Origin: Pseudomonas sp. RIT623
GTDB taxonomy: Bacteria; Pseudomonadota; Gammaproteobacteria; Pseudomonadales; Pseudomonadaceae
Assembly (NCBI RefSeq): GCF_004519305.1
Contig: NZ_SOZA01000007.1
Location: 124,001 to 188,000, forward strand
Length of the DNA: 64,000 nucleotides
Direction: 5' to 3'
In this document: positions 37,401-46,507 of the stretch, piece by piece
Layout: every line of letters begins with the position of its first letter
Position numbering within the stretch: position 1 is the first letter of the stretch
The notes under the pieces: generated by a model
Database searches by the model: none
The model's input: only the letters and a program-made list of their open reading frames with translations
Told to the model about the DNA's origin: nothing
Made by a program: the position numbers and the translations under genes

Positions 37401-39772
37401 GCCAGGCTGCCCTCCTCCACCGCGCCATACAGGTCGAGCAAGCCTTCGCAGATTTCATCCACCTGCCACAGTTCAGCCTGGTGCGCGCCGTGGCCGAGGG
37501 TGGTCATTTCGTCGAGCAGCATTTGCAGTTCATGGTGCTGCGCCGGCTGGGCCTGCCAGTTGGCCAGGCGGGTCTCGGCGTCGAGCAGAATGTCCATGCC
37601 CAGGGTCAGGAAGCTGGCGATCATCTGCGGGTCACGCCGCTGCCGGCGCTGCGGATGGCCCTCGGTCTGATGCTGGGCGAGCCGGGCATCGACCACCTGA
37701 CCGACCTGCTCGATCAGCGCCGCGGCCCCCGGAATCGGCGCCAGCGGCGTGCTGCCCAGTTGCGCCAGGCCAAGGTGGAACAACGCGCGGGCGGCCTCCA
37801 GCAGTTCGGCCTCGACCACCTGCAGGGGCAACTGGTGGCCCTTGTATTCGCGTACCAGGCGGTCAAGGGCGGTGGCCAGCTCCGCCACCGGCATCACCCC
37901 GGCCATGGCGGCGCTGCCCTTGAGCGTGTGCAGCGCACGCTGCAAGCCATCGCTGACCGGCGTGCCGCGGGCGTCGAGGCTGTGCAAGAAGGCGTCGAGC
38001 CCGGCCAGGTGGCCCTGGGCCTCGTTGCGGAAGATCTCCAGCAACTGCGGGTCGAGGCCGTCGATATTGGCGCTGGGCGGCACATCGTTGCGCGCAAGCG
38101 CATGCAGGTGGCCGGCCAGTTGTTCAATTTCGCGGCTCGCCGGCATCTGCCCGGCGGCGAAGTCGGCCAGTAGGTCGGGCAGGCGCACGAATACCTGCTG
38201 CAACGCCACCAACCCTTCGGGGCTAAGCAGGATGCGCCCTTCGAGCACCCGGTTGAGCAGGTGCTCAGCGCCCCAGGCCAGCTCCGCCACGGCCTCGGCA
38301 TGCACCATGCGACCGCTGCCCTTGAGCGTGTGCAGGGCCCGGCGCACCTCCACCAGCGCCTCGCGCAGGTCGTTGTCGGCGCGCCAGCGCAACCAGTGCC
38401 GCTCGATCTCCGGCAACAACTCGCCCGCCTCTTCGAGAAACACCGCACGCAGCTCGTCGTCGATGCCGTCCAGCGCTGGGGCGTCAGCGGCCGTCTCCAC
38501 CCGCTGGCACTGCACACCCAATGCGCCCAGGCTGGCATGGGCCATGTCGATGAAACCCTGGGCATCGGCAAGCGGATCGGCCACCTGCCATTGCAGCCAG
38601 GCCTCTGCGGCACTCAGGGCATCGGCCAGGTGCGCCAGTTCATCGGGCAGCGGCTCGTCTTCCAGGTGCACCAGCCAGCCCTGCACGTAACCGGCACAAG
38701 CACCGAACACTTCGCCGGCCACCGGCAGCATCAGCATCGCCAGGGCCCCGCGCACCTGCTGCAACAGGCCGGGCAAGGCCTGCAGGCGCTGACGCGACCA
38801 GTCCGACTCGAGGCAGTCGCCAATCAGGTCCTTGGCCTGCTGCAGGACATTGAGCGATTCGTTGAGCACCAACTGGCGGATCTCGGCCAGATCGGAGCCC
38901 GGCAGGTTACCTGGGGTGGTCTCCTCAAGTGGGCCGACCATGCCATTGAGGGTGGCCTCCACGTACAACAGCGCCCCGGCGACGTCCATCAGCACCGCCT
39001 CGTCCACCGCGCCGTCCTGCTCGACCAGGGCTTGCAGCGCCAGCACCTGGTCGATGATCACCCGCCGCGGCTGCTGAAACCCCAGCACGGCCAAGGTATC
39101 GGCGACATGCCGCAGCGGCGCGAGCAGTGCCTGCAGCGGCTCCTTGGGCGGGCGTTCGCCGCCGACGAAGGGGTCGAGACGGTCCTTGATGCGCATCAGG
39201 TCGTCACACAGCGCCATCACCACCGAGCGCAAGGCATCACGACCGGGGCCGGCCTGCATGTGCTCGCGCCAGTTGCCCAGGGACAGGTCAAGGTCGGCCA
39301 GGTCCGCCGACCCGGCGATGCGCTGGCCGAGTTCGCCGAGCAGGCTGGCCTGGGCCAACGGCTCGGCGCCGCGGCAGGTGCGCAACTGGTTGAGCAGCGG
39401 CAGCACCACCAGTGGCAGGTCGTGCCGCGCGCCGCGCAAGCGGTCCAGGTACGGCGGCAACTGCTCGAGGCCGCGGAACAGCGCACCCAGGCAGTCGCCG
39501 CGCGGACTCACCTGGCCATCGGCGATGGCCCGGGCCAACAGCTCAAGTTCTTCGGCCAGGCGCGTGGCCCCAGGCAGCTCGAGCATGCGCAGGCAGCCGT
39601 GCACCAGGTGCAGGTTGTCGACAAAGAACGCCAGCAACGACAGGTCGCCCGGCTCACCGGAAAAACGCTCCAGGGCCTGACGGGCCTGCCCCAGACAGTC
39701 GAGGATCGGCGCCCGGGCCCAGGCCAGGGCGACCGTGTCGTGACGCGCGTGGTGCAGCGCGGTTGCCGTCAT
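34484..39772 (-). CDS. chpA: ChpA hybrid chemotaxis histidine kinase
   Basis: A 1762-residue CheA-type kinase. Four HPt-like motifs are visible: HTLKGSGRM (His481), HTLKGSAAM (His615), QTLKGGAQM (Gln905, so not phosphorylatable) and HTLKGGARM (His1046). The region before about 470 contains degenerate HPt-like helices. Dimerisation and ATPase domains follow, with HMLRNAVDHGLE near 1340, DDGAGV, and GRGLGMDVV. A CheW-like domain lies at about 1470-1610, and a C-terminal receiver domain with VVDDSVTVRK and LLLDIEMPRMDG (Asp near 1691) ends the protein. P. aeruginosa ChpA is about 2470 residues, so this is a shorter version. It would phosphorylate PilG and PilH. Confidence 0.93.
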   Translation of the reverse strand: MTATALHHARHDTVALAWARAPILDCLGQARQALERFSGEPGDLSLLAFFVDNLHLVHGCLRMLELPGATRLAEELELLARAIADGQVSPRGDCLGALFRGLEQLPPYLDRLRGARHDLPLVVLPLLNQLRTCRGAEPLAQASLLGELGQRIAGSADLADLDLSLGNWREHMQAGPGRDALRSVVMALCDDLMRIKDRLDPFVGGERPPKEPLQALLAPLRHVADTLAVLGFQQPRRVIIDQVLALQALVEQDGAVDEAVLMDVAGALLYVEATLNGMVGPLEETTPGNLPGSDLAEIRQLVLNESLNVLQQAKDLIGDCLESDWSRQRLQALPGLLQQVRGALAMLMLPVAGEVFGACAGYVQGWLVHLEDEPLPDELAHLADALSAAEAWLQWQVADPLADAQGFIDMAHASLGALGVQCQRVETAADAPALDGIDDELRAVFLEEAGELLPEIERHWLRWRADNDLREALVEVRRALHTLKGSGRMVHAEAVAELAWGAEHLLNRVLEGRILLSPEGLVALQQVFVRLPDLLADFAAGQMPASREIEQLAGHLHALARNDVPPSANIDGLDPQLLEIFRNEAQGHLAGLDAFLHSLDARGTPVSDGLQRALHTLKGSAAMAGVMPVAELATALDRLVREYKGHQLPLQVVEAELLEAARALFHLGLAQLGSTPLAPIPGAAALIEQVGQVVDARLAQHQTEGHPQRRQRRDPQMIASFLTLGMDILLDAETRLANWQAQPAQHHELQMLLDEMTTLGHGAHQAELWQVDEICEGLLDLYGAVEEGSLAVTPRIFEVARQSHEALFDLFDEVAAGQDLSARPECLAALHGLLDDALDPTAMGVVGAQGVTPLAPLGDLTDPAVVDLFLEEAGDILDGANQALQHWQHDPDSVSALSTLQHDIQTLKGGAQMAAIGAIEVLAQELALLYEGLVDRRLGASPALFELLRRSHGALAEMLHSLGEGHAPLSAVALLGELREFRHHAPPPGQPEALDDEQSAEGDKELLEVFLEESSDIVESAAESLARWQADPRSTVEVENLLRDLHTLKGGARMVEIAAIGDLAHELEFLYELLAAGRLPPTPALFSLLQNCHDRLAHMLDAVRLDQPLHTAAALIDYIRNFSSAALTDSATTQPQAEAAPAEVPAAATERAGDMVKVDAELLDDLGNLAGEHSVIRGRIEQQVNDAQFALNEMETTLERMRDQLLRLDIETQGRISSRQQFEGDAYDDFDPLEMDRHSQLQQLSRALFESTSDLLDLKETLLQRTQEAHNLLQQQARVNSQLQEGLTATLMVPFERLVPRLQRVVRQVASELGKQVELVVGNAEGELDRSVLERMVAPLEHMLRNAVDHGLESREARLAAGKPELGTIHLNLLHEGADIVIEMSDDGAGVPLTAVREKAIKRGLLDPQARLSDHEILQFILRPGFSTAEKITQISGRGLGMDVVHEEVKQLGGSMSIESSPGKGARFLIRLPFTVSVNRALMVHVDDEQYAIPLNTIEGIVRVPPAELEACYRLDPPRYTYAGHDYALRYLGELLQGGGQPNLLGLSVPLPVLLTHSHEQSFAIQVDSLSPSREIVVKSLGPQFAAVPGLSGATLLGDGRVVLILDLLGQLRGQQRRLARLPGALDSQRALIGPAPRRPLLVMVVDDSVTVRKVTSRLLERHGMSVLTAKDGLDAMALLEEHRPDVLLLDIEMPRMDGFEVATRIRRDERLKQLPIIMITSRTGQKHRERAMAIGVNEYLGKPYQESLLLQSIAHWSQHHA

Positions 39773-39782
39773 GCCCGCGCCC

Positions 39783-41861
39783 TCACGACCGCTCTGCCGG
39801 TTTTGGCAAGGTGAAACCGGACACCGAGCGGCGCATCTCGCTGGCCATGCGCGCCAGGTGACGAATGCTGTCGGCGGTGGCCCCTGAGCCGGCGGAAGTT
39901 TGCGCGGTGATTTGCTGGATCACTGCCATGGTGTGGGAAATCTGCCCGGCGGAAGAGGTTTGTAGCTGGGCGGCGTCGGAAATGCTGTGGATCAGCTCGG
40001 CCATGGTCTGCGACACGCCCTCGATCTCGGCCAGGGCCACCCCGGCGTCCTGGGCCAGGCGCGCGCCGCGTACTACCTCGGCGGTGGTCTGCTCCATGGA
40101 GATCACCGCCTCGTTGGTATCGGCCTGGATAGTGCGCACCAGCGCCTCGATCTGCCGGGTCGCCGAGGACGAGCGCTCGGCCAACCGCTGCACCTCGTCG
40201 GCGACCACGGCAAAGCCGCGCCCGGCCTCGCCGGCCAGCGAGGCCTGGATCGCCGCGTTGAGGGCGAGGATGTTGGTCTGATCGGCAATGTCGTCGATCA
40301 GACTGACAATATCACCGATCTCCTGGGATGACTCGCCCAGGCGCTTGATCCGCTTGGCGGTGTCCTGGATCTGCTCGCGAATGTTGTCCATGCCATGGAT
40401 GGTATTGTGAACCACTTCGTTGCCCTTGTTGGCGATGGCCACCGAACGCTCGGCCACCTTGGCCGACTCGTAGGCGTGGGCCGACACGCGGTCGATCGAC
40501 TCGACCATGTCGCCCACCGCCTCGGAGGCTTCGCTGATCTGCTCGGCCTGGTGCTCTGACGCCTTGGCCAGTTGGCGCGCGGTGTTCTGCGTGTCCTGCA
40601 CCGCGGCGGCCACCTGCTCGGCGCTGTGGTTGATGGTGGCGACCAGGTCGCGCAACTGATCGACCGAGTAGTTGATCGAGTCGGCGATGGCGCCGGTGAA
40701 ATCCTCGGTGACCGACACGGTGACCGTGAGGTCGCCGTCGGCCAGCTCCTCGATCTCGTCGAGCAGGCGCATGATCGCCTGCTGGTTGCGCTCGTTCTTT
40801 TCTGCCGTGTCGCGCAGCTGGCGACTGGTGGCGCGCACCATCACCAGGCCGATGAGGATGATCGAGGCCAGCGCCAGCAGGCCCAGGACATAGCCGCCGA
40901 CGGTATCCAGGGTACGCCCGCCGGCCAGGTTCTCGAAGCCGTTGGCCAAGTGCGAGGCTTCATCGAGCAGGGTTTGCGACAAGCTGAAGATATTGCTCGC
41001 TGCCTCGCGCACCCGGAACAGTTCCGGCGAAGTCTCGAGGATCTCGTCCACGGAGCCGGCGACGAACTGGAACAGCTCGGCGATCTCGGCCAGTCGCGCC
41101 CGGGCGTCGGCGTCCTCGACCCGGGTGACCTGCAGGGCCGGGTTGCCGGCGAGCATGCCCTCGAGCACCTGGCCGAAGCGGCTGGCGTCGCGACCAAAGG
41201 CATCGGCGGCCTGCACCGAGGTTTCATCGCCGGCCAGCACGGTGTTGACCGAGCCCAGGATGCGTTCGGCCAACAACAACTGGCGCTGGGCCACCGCTAC
41301 CTGGCTGGCCGGGGCACCGCTCTGCAGCAGGATCTCGACGACCTTCTCGTACTCCACCTGCAACTGCGGCACGGTCTCGGCCAGGGTCGCCGCCACCTGG
41401 TGCAACGACAGCACGGTCTGCTCGCTGGCAAGGATGGTGTCGGTGTTCTTGCGCAGGTTTTCCCAATCCTGGCGCACCGCGTCCATCTCGTCGCGCACTG
41501 TCGCTGGCGCGGCCGGCAGGCCGGTGGTCTGGTCACCTTCGCGCAAGTAGCGCCAGCGCCGCTCGAAGTCATTGCGTGCATCGCTCAGCAGGCGAAACGC
41601 CAGGGCCTTGCCCGCCGCCGCCTCGGTGGCATTCTTGGCGATGCGCTGCGACAGCACGCGCAGCTCGCCGGCATGGCCGATGTACTGCTTGTCGTGGTTG
41701 GCCTGGGTGTTGAGGTAGGCGAAGTTGGCGAACAGCAGGACGATCGACAGGATCAGCACCACGAACAGCACGGTGATCTGCGCCGTGCTGCGCGGGCGCT
41801 GGGCCACGGCGGCCGGGGACACGGCGGCGGGGATGCTGGCAGTGGGAACAGGCTGGCTCAC
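39783..41861 (-). CDS. pilJ: PilJ, methyl-accepting receptor of the Chp system
   Basis: A 692-residue chemoreceptor. A short N-terminal segment, TM1 (about 29-50), a periplasmic helical PilJ-type sensor region, TM2 (near 325-345, [19 protein letters not shown]), a HAMP domain and a cytoplasmic signalling hairpin can be seen. The hairpin includes [33 protein letters not shown] start it at the GTG at 41861, where GAGGA sits seven bases upstream; this gives about the length of P. aeruginosa PilJ (682). It lies between pilI and chpA, ten bases before chpA. Its sensor detects type IV pilus or surface state in P. aeruginosa. Confidence 0.92.
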   Translation of the reverse strand: MSQPVPTASIPAAVSPAAVAQRPRSTAQITVLFVVLILSIVLLFANFAYLNTQANHDKQYIGHAGELRVLSQRIAKNATEAAAGKALAFRLLSDARNDFERRWRYLREGDQTTGLPAAPATVRDEMDAVRQDWENLRKNTDTILASEQTVLSLHQVAATLAETVPQLQVEYEKVVEILLQSGAPASQVAVAQRQLLLAERILGSVNTVLAGDETSVQAADAFGRDASRFGQVLEGMLAGNPALQVTRVEDADARARLAEIAELFQFVAGSVDEILETSPELFRVREAASNIFSLSQTLLDEASHLANGFENLAGGRTLDTVGGYVLGLLALASIILIGLVMVRATSRQLRDTAEKNERNQQAIMRLLDEIEELADGDLTVTVSVTEDFTGAIADSINYSVDQLRDLVATINHSAEQVAAAVQDTQNTARQLAKASEHQAEQISEASEAVGDMVESIDRVSAHAYESAKVAERSVAIANKGNEVVHNTIHGMDNIREQIQDTAKRIKRLGESSQEIGDIVSLIDDIADQTNILALNAAIQASLAGEAGRGFAVVADEVQRLAERSSSATRQIEALVRTIQADTNEAVISMEQTTAEVVRGARLAQDAGVALAEIEGVSQTMAELIHSISDAAQLQTSSAGQISHTMAVIQQITAQTSAGSGATADSIRHLARMASEMRRSVSGFTLPKPAERS

Positions 41862-41872
41862 GAAAAAGTCCT

Positions 41873-42427
41873 CTACAGCGCCACATCGAGAAAACCCGGC
41901 GCCTGGGCCAGGGCGAACGGGCTGAAGATCGCCCAATTGCGTTCACGGGGGAAATGCCCCTGCACGAAGGGCACGGCGGCGCGAATCAGCGGTTGCGGCG
42001 GCGACAGCTCGAGGCTGCTCAGGGCAAAGTGCTGCAGGCCCACTACCTCGTCCACCAGCAACCCGGCGAACAGCTCTTCGTGGTCCAGCACCAGCACCCG
42101 GCGCTGCTTGCCGGCAGCGGCAGGGCCGAGGCCGAAGAATGCGCACAGGTCCATCACCGGTAACAATCGCCCGCGCAGATTGGCCACCCCGCGGACCCAG
42201 GGTTGTACCCCCGGCACCCGACTGCTGCGGGGCTCGCGCAGCACTTCGGCGACTTCACCCATGGGCGCGACGAACCACTGTCCGGCAACACGAAAGCCGA
42301 TGCCGCTCCATTGTTGCAGGCGGATATCCTGCGGTGGCTGGTCGGCCACCAGCAGGCGGCAGCGCCGGTCGATGTCCAGCAGCAGCTCGAAGGCGGTCAG
42401 CGACGCGCCCTGGGGCCGGGTGGTCAA
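41873..42427 (-). CDS. pilI: PilI, CheW-like adaptor of the Chp system
   Basis: A 184-residue CheW-domain protein ([16 protein letters not shown] ... [44 protein letters not shown]) that links PilJ to ChpA. The start is a TTG at 42427 that overlaps the pilH stop codon (TTGA). No ATG or GTG upstream of the conserved region is available in frame, and the resulting length matches PilI. The rarity of TTG starts and the overlap suggest expression coupled to pilH. Confidence 0.85.
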   Translation of the reverse strand: MTTRPQGASLTAFELLLDIDRRCRLLVADQPPQDIRLQQWSGIGFRVAGQWFVAPMGEVAEVLREPRSSRVPGVQPWVRGVANLRGRLLPVMDLCAFFGLGPAAAGKQRRVLVLDHEELFAGLLVDEVVGLQHFALSSLELSPPQPLIRAAVPFVQGHFPRERNWAIFSPFALAQAPGFLDVAL

Positions 42428-42789
42428 GCCTGCAGCACTTCTTTGAGCTTGGCGATCAGCGCGTCTTCTTCCACAGGTTTGGTCAGGAAGTCGCGGGCGC
42501 CCTGGCGCTGGGCCCAGATCCGGTCGGTTTCCTGGTCCTTGGTGGTGACCACGATCACCGGGATGGCGCTGGTTTCCGGGTCCTTGCTCAACTGGCGGGT
42601 GGCCTGGAAACCGTTCATGCCGGGCATGACGATGTCCATCAGCACCGCGTCGGGCTTCTCCTGTCGCGCCAGGGCCACGCCGTCGGCGCCGTTGTCGGCC
42701 TTGAGCACCCCATAGCCGTGCTTCTCCAGCCATTCGGTCAATCTGTACATTTCTGTCGGCGAGTCGTCGACAATCAGAACTCGGGCCAT
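42424..42789 (-). CDS. pilH: PilH, single-domain response regulator
   Basis: A 121-residue CheY-like receiver (ARVLIVDDSPTEMYRL; phospho-acceptor Asp in VLMDIVMPGMNGFQ; Lys in FLTKPVEEDAL). In P. aeruginosa PilH is the phosphate sink or PilT-directed output of the Chp pathway. It lies 48 bases after pilG and overlaps pilI. All receiver residues are intact. Confidence 0.95.
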   Translation of the reverse strand: MARVLIVDDSPTEMYRLTEWLEKHGYGVLKADNGADGVALARQEKPDAVLMDIVMPGMNGFQATRQLSKDPETSAIPVIVVTTKDQETDRIWAQRQGARDFLTKPVEEDALIAKLKEVLQA

Positions 42790-42837
42790 GCTGTTTCCCC
42801 ATCAGGAAAAGAGAGACGCCGCCCTGCGTGGGCGGCG

Positions 42838-43239
42838 TCAGGGTGCGTGTGGATCCTGCGCGGCGAAGCCGGGCACGCAGGCACGGATCGCGTCGAGCAA
42901 TTCTTCCTTGCTGAACGGTTTGGTCAGGAACTGGTCGGAACCGACCACCCGGCCGCGGGCCTTGTCGAACAGGCCGTCGCGGGAAGAGAGCAGGATCACC
43001 GGGGTGTCCTTGAACTCGCTGTTGTGCTTGATGATGGCGCAGGTCTGGTAACCGTCGAGGCGCGGCATCAGCACGTCGACGAAGATGACCCGCGGTTTGT
43101 GGTCGACAATCTTGGCCAGGGCGTCGAAGCCGTCACTGGCGGTGATCACCTCGCAGCCTGCCTCGCCGAGCAACATCTGCGCGGTGCGGCGGATCGTGCG
43201 GGAATCGTCGATCACCATCACCTTCAGGGGTTGTTCCAT
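42838..43239 (-). CDS. pilG: PilG, single-domain response regulator
   Basis: A 133-residue CheY-like receiver (KVMVIDDSRTIRRTAQMLLGEAGCEVI; Asp in VIFVDVLMPRLDGYQ; Lys in FLTKPFSKEELL). In P. aeruginosa PilG promotes pilus extension through PilB. It heads the pilG-pilH-pilI-pilJ-chpA-chpC operon. The ATG at 43239 gives the usual start MEQPLKVMVIDDS; the longer frame crosses the palindrome at 43271-43304. Confidence 0.95.
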   Translation of the reverse strand: MEQPLKVMVIDDSRTIRRTAQMLLGEAGCEVITASDGFDALAKIVDHKPRVIFVDVLMPRLDGYQTCAIIKHNSEFKDTPVILLSSRDGLFDKARGRVVGSDQFLTKPFSKEELLDAIRACVPGFAAQDPHAP

Positions 43240-43270
43240 AGTTGCGCTTCTGCCTGGGAGCGAATTCGCC

Positions 43271-43304
43271 AAAAGGCCGTGCAGGCCATGTGCCTGGCCT
43301 TTTT
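43271..43304. promoter_or_regulatory. Symmetric A/T-ended hairpin between divergent pilG and gshB
   Basis: AAAAGGCC (43271-43278) pairs with GGCCTTTT (43296-43303), extended by AGG/CCT inside. It is symmetric and ends in A and T runs on both sides, so it resembles a two-way terminator. Yet it lies between divergent gene starts, 32 bases before pilG, so an operator or attenuator is equally possible. Confidence 0.5.
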
Positions 43305-43425
43305 AGCACACTCCCGAGGGCCATTCCATCCGCCCGCCCCTTGACCGTGGGCGCGCCCGGCGCCACCCTGAGCCACTTTTTCTTTCGTGCCATCGCGGCC
43401 AAGCGCCGCCAAGAGGAACTACCCC

Positions 43426-44379
43426 ATGAGCGTTCGCCTCGGGATTGTCATGGACCCCATCGCGTCCATCGCCTATAAAAAGGACAGCTCGCTGGCCATG
43501 CTGCTGGCTGCCCAGGCCCGTGGCTGGAGCCTGTTCTACATGGAGCAGCGCGACCTGTACCAGGGCGAAGGCAAGGCCCGCGCCCGCATGCGCCCGCTCA
43601 AGGTGTTCGCCGACCCGGCCCGCTGGTTCGAGCTGGGCGAGGAACAGGACAGCCTGCTGAACGAGCTGGACGTGATCCTGATGCGCAAGGATCCGCCCTT
43701 CGACATGGAGTTCGTCTACAGCACCTACCTGCTGGAGCAGGCCGAGGCCGAGGGCGTGCTGGTGGTCAACCGCCCGCAGAGCCTGCGCGACTGCAACGAG
43801 AAACTGTTCGCCACCTTGTTCCCGCAGTGCACCCCGCCGACCCTGGTCAGCCGCCGTCCGGACATCATCCGCGAGTTCGCCGCCAAGCACGGCGATGTGA
43901 TCCTCAAGCCGCTGGACGGCATGGGCGGCACCTCGATCTTCCGTCACCGCGCCGGTGACCCCAACCTGTCGGTGATCCTCGAGACCCTGACCGCCCTCGG
44001 CGCCCAGCAGATCATGGCCCAGGCCTACCTGCCGGCGATCAAGGATGGCGACAAGCGCATCCTGATGATTGACGGCGAGCCGGTGGACTACTGCCTGGCG
44101 CGTATCCCGGCCAGCGGCGAGACCCGTGGCAACCTGGCCGCCGGTGGCCGTGGCGAGGCCCGTCCGCTGAGCGAACGCGATCGCTGGATCGCCGCCCAGG
44201 TTGGCCCGACCCTGCGCGAAAAGGGCCTGCTGTTCGTTGGCCTGGACGTGATCGGCGACTACCTCACCGAGATCAACGTCACCAGCCCAACTTGCATCCG
44301 CGAGATCGACGCCGCGTATAACACCAACATTGGCGGCCAGTTGATGGATGCCATTGATCGCAAGCTGCAGGCGCGCTGA
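43426..44379 (+). CDS. gshB: Glutathione synthetase
   Basis: A 317-residue ATP-grasp ligase that joins gamma-glutamylcysteine and glycine. The N-terminal RLGIVMDPIASIAYKKDSSLAMLLAAQARGW is typical, as are LMRKDPPFDMEFVYSTYLLEQAE, the ATP-binding KPLDGMGGTSIFR and C-terminal TEINVTSPTCIREID. AGAGGA precedes the ATG at 43426. It lies ahead of tonB, yqgE and ruvX in the order conserved across Pseudomonas. Confidence 0.97.
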   Translation: MSVRLGIVMDPIASIAYKKDSSLAMLLAAQARGWSLFYMEQRDLYQGEGKARARMRPLKVFADPARWFELGEEQDSLLNELDVILMRKDPPFDMEFVYSTYLLEQAEAEGVLVVNRPQSLRDCNEKLFATLFPQCTPPTLVSRRPDIIREFAAKHGDVILKPLDGMGGTSIFRHRAGDPNLSVILETLTALGAQQIMAQAYLPAIKDGDKRILMIDGEPVDYCLARIPASGETRGNLAAGGRGEARPLSERDRWIAAQVGPTLREKGLLFVGLDVIGDYLTEINVTSPTCIREIDAAYNTNIGGQLMDAIDRKLQAR

Positions 44380-44470
44380 CCGAGGACAGGTGGCAAAGCC
44401 GCGCAGTGGGGTATGATGCCGGTCCCTCTCGACTGAACCACTGCCCCGCCTCGCGGTTGCTGGATACCCG

Positions 44471-45370
44471 ATGACGTTGCCCGCCGATATTCCCGCCGAC
44501 CTGCTGCCACCGCGCATTCGCCCGGTGGACCGGCTCGGTTTCACCCTGTTCCTGGCTGCCGTGGTGCACCTGGCGTTGATCCTTGGCGTGGGCTTCACGG
44601 TGGTCAAGCCGGCCGATATCCGTCACACCATGGACATCACCCTGGCCACCTTCAAGAGCGAGAAAGCGCCCGAGAAGGCCGATTTCCAGGCCCAGGACAA
44701 CCAGCAGGGCAGCGGCACCCTGGACAAGAAGGCGCTGCCCAAGACCACCGAGGCCGCGCCGTTTCAGGACAGCAAGATCAACAAGATCACCCCGCCCCCG
44801 GCCGCCCGTCCGGAAACGCCGCCGGCGCCCGCCAAGTCGGTGGTCGCCACCCAGGCGCCGAAACCGCAGAAGGTCGAGCCCAGGCCGAAGGAAAGCAAAC
44901 CGCAACCCAAGCCCGAGACCAAGGTGCCGGCCTTCGACAGCTCGCAGCTGTCCAGCCAGATCGCCAGCCTCGAGGCCGAGCTGTCCCACGAACAGCAGCT
45001 GTATGCCAAGCGCCCGCGCATCCACCGCCTGAACGCCGCCTCGACCATGCGCGACAAGGGCGCCTGGTACAAGGAAGAGTGGCGCAAGAAGGTCGAGCGC
45101 ATCGGCAACCTCAACTACCCCGAAGAGGCCCGGCGTCAACAGATGTACGGCAGCCTGCGGATGATGGTGTCGATCAACCGCGACGGCTCGCTGTACGAAG
45201 TGCTGGTGCTGGAGTCCTCCGGCCAGCCGGTGCTGGACCAGGCGGCCCAGCGCATCGTGCGCCTGGCGGCGCCGTTCGCGCCGTTCACCGGCGACCTGGC
45301 CGAGTTCGACCGGCTGGAGATCATCCGCACCTGGCGGTTTGCCCGGGGTGACAAGCTGTCGAGCAATTGA
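44471..45370 (+). CDS. tonB: Energy transducer TonB
   Basis: A 299-residue TonB-family protein. One membrane helix at about residues 24-44 follows a 23-residue cytoplasmic stretch. A proline- and lysine-rich periplasmic spacer follows (TPPPAARPETPPAPAKSVVATQAPKPQKVEPRPK). The C-terminal domain (KVERIGNLNYPEEARRQQMYGSLRMMVSINRDGSLYEVLVLESSGQPVLDQAAQRIVRLAAPFAPF) is the TonB fold that contacts outer-membrane receptors. No exbB/exbD pair is adjacent, so it works with ones elsewhere or has a special role. Confidence 0.92.
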   Translation: MTLPADIPADLLPPRIRPVDRLGFTLFLAAVVHLALILGVGFTVVKPADIRHTMDITLATFKSEKAPEKADFQAQDNQQGSGTLDKKALPKTTEAAPFQDSKINKITPPPAARPETPPAPAKSVVATQAPKPQKVEPRPKESKPQPKPETKVPAFDSSQLSSQIASLEAELSHEQQLYAKRPRIHRLNAASTMRDKGAWYKEEWRKKVERIGNLNYPEEARRQQMYGSLRMMVSINRDGSLYEVLVLESSGQPVLDQAAQRIVRLAAPFAPFTGDLAEFDRLEIIRTWRFARGDKLSSN

Positions 45371-45459
45371 CGCAAGGCTTGCTTGCCGGTCCCGCGAGGG
45401 TCACCGACAGCCACTCGCGCACCTTGTCAGCCTCGCCACCTGGCGCCACACTAGCGGAC

Positions 45460-46029
45460 ATGAAAACCCTCGCCCCCAGCTACCTCAAGCACCAGTTCCT
45501 GATCGCCATGCCGCACATGGCCGACCCGAACTTTGCCCAGACCCTCACCTACATCGTCGAGCACAACGCCAACGGCGCCATGGGCCTGGTGGTCAACCGC
45601 CCGCAGGAGCTGAACCTGGCCGACATCCTTGAGCAGTTGCGCCCGGACGATGAGCCGCCTGCCAGCACCCTGCACATCCCGATCTACCAGGGCGGCCCGG
45701 TGCAGACCGACCGCGGCTTCGTGCTCCACAGCAACGACCGCAGCTACCAGGCCACGGTCGAGCTGGAGGACCTGTCGCTGTCCACCTCCCAGGACGTGCT
45801 GTTCGCCATCGCCGCCGGCGAAGGTCCGCGCAAGAGCCTGATCACCCTGGGCTACGCGGGCTGGGAAGCCGGCCAGCTGGAGGCAGAGCTTGCCGACAAC
45901 GCCTGGCTCAACTGCCCGTTCGACCCCGAGATCATCTTCGGCATGGCCAGCGACATGCGCCTGGACGCCGCCGCCGCCAGCCTGGGGATAAACCTCAGCC
46001 TGCTGACCAGCCAGGCGGGCCACGCCTGA
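45460..46029 (+). CDS. yqgE: YqgE/AlgH family protein (DUF179)
   Basis: A 189-residue protein of the UPF0301/AlgH family (YLKHQFLIAMPHMADPNFAQTLTYIVEHNANGAMGLVVNRP). Its molecular function is unsettled; AlgH was named for an effect on alginate production. Its stop codon overlaps the ruvX start by one base (TGATG), showing translational coupling. The ATG at 45460 opens the conserved domain. Confidence 0.93.
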   Translation: MKTLAPSYLKHQFLIAMPHMADPNFAQTLTYIVEHNANGAMGLVVNRPQELNLADILEQLRPDDEPPASTLHIPIYQGGPVQTDRGFVLHSNDRSYQATVELEDLSLSTSQDVLFAIAAGEGPRKSLITLGYAGWEAGQLEAELADNAWLNCPFDPEIIFGMASDMRLDAAAASLGINLSLLTSQAGHA

Positions 46030-46454
46030 TGGCCGAACTGCGCTTGCTGCTTGGCTTCGACTACGGCACCCGGCAGATCGGCGTGGCCGTCGGCCAGGTC
46101 ATCACCGGCCAGGCCCGTGAACTGTGCACGCTCAGGGCGCAGAACGGCGTGCCGGACTGGAACCAGGTCGAGAAGCTGATCAAGGAATGGAAACCCGACG
46201 CCATCGTCGTCGGCCTGCCGCTGAACATGGACGGCACGCCCAGCGAGATGAGCGAACGCGCCGAAAAGTTCGCCCGTCGCCTGCACGGCCGCTACAACCT
46301 GCCCGTACACACCCACGACGAACGGCTCACCACCTTCGAAGCCAAGGGCGAGCAGATGGCCCGCGGCGGCCGACACGGCAGCTACCGCGACAACCCGGTC
46401 GACGCCATTGCCGCGGCCCTGCTGCTGCAAGGCTGGCTGGAGGCCAACACTTAA
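46029..46454 (+). CDS. ruvX: RuvX/YqgF Holliday-junction resolvase-like nuclease
   Basis: A 141-residue RNase H-fold protein ([17 protein letters not shown], catalytic Asp; [38 protein letters not shown]). YqgF proteins act in pre-16S rRNA processing in E. coli and as putative resolvases. It overlaps yqgE by one base and is followed 53 bases later by pyrR. Confidence 0.94.
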   Translation: MAELRLLLGFDYGTRQIGVAVGQVITGQARELCTLRAQNGVPDWNQVEKLIKEWKPDAIVVGLPLNMDGTPSEMSERAEKFARRLHGRYNLPVHTHDERLTTFEAKGEQMARGGRHGSYRDNPVDAIAAALLLQGWLEANT

Positions 46455-46507
46455 ATCCGCTTTGCCGCCGGCGGCCTGCCGGCGCCCGCCTTCCCGAGGA
46501 GCACGCA

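Noticed and set aside
35747..38173. An 808-codon open frame on the plus strand opposite chpA
   Set aside because: It mirrors chpA in the complementary frame, has the Gln/His/Arg/Val-rich composition typical of antisense frames in G+C-rich DNA, and shows no domain. The chpA reading has four HPt motifs, an ATPase and a receiver domain.
38261..39814. A 517-codon plus-strand frame opposite the start of chpA
   Set aside because: Antisense shadow; the composition is biased and no conserved motif is present.
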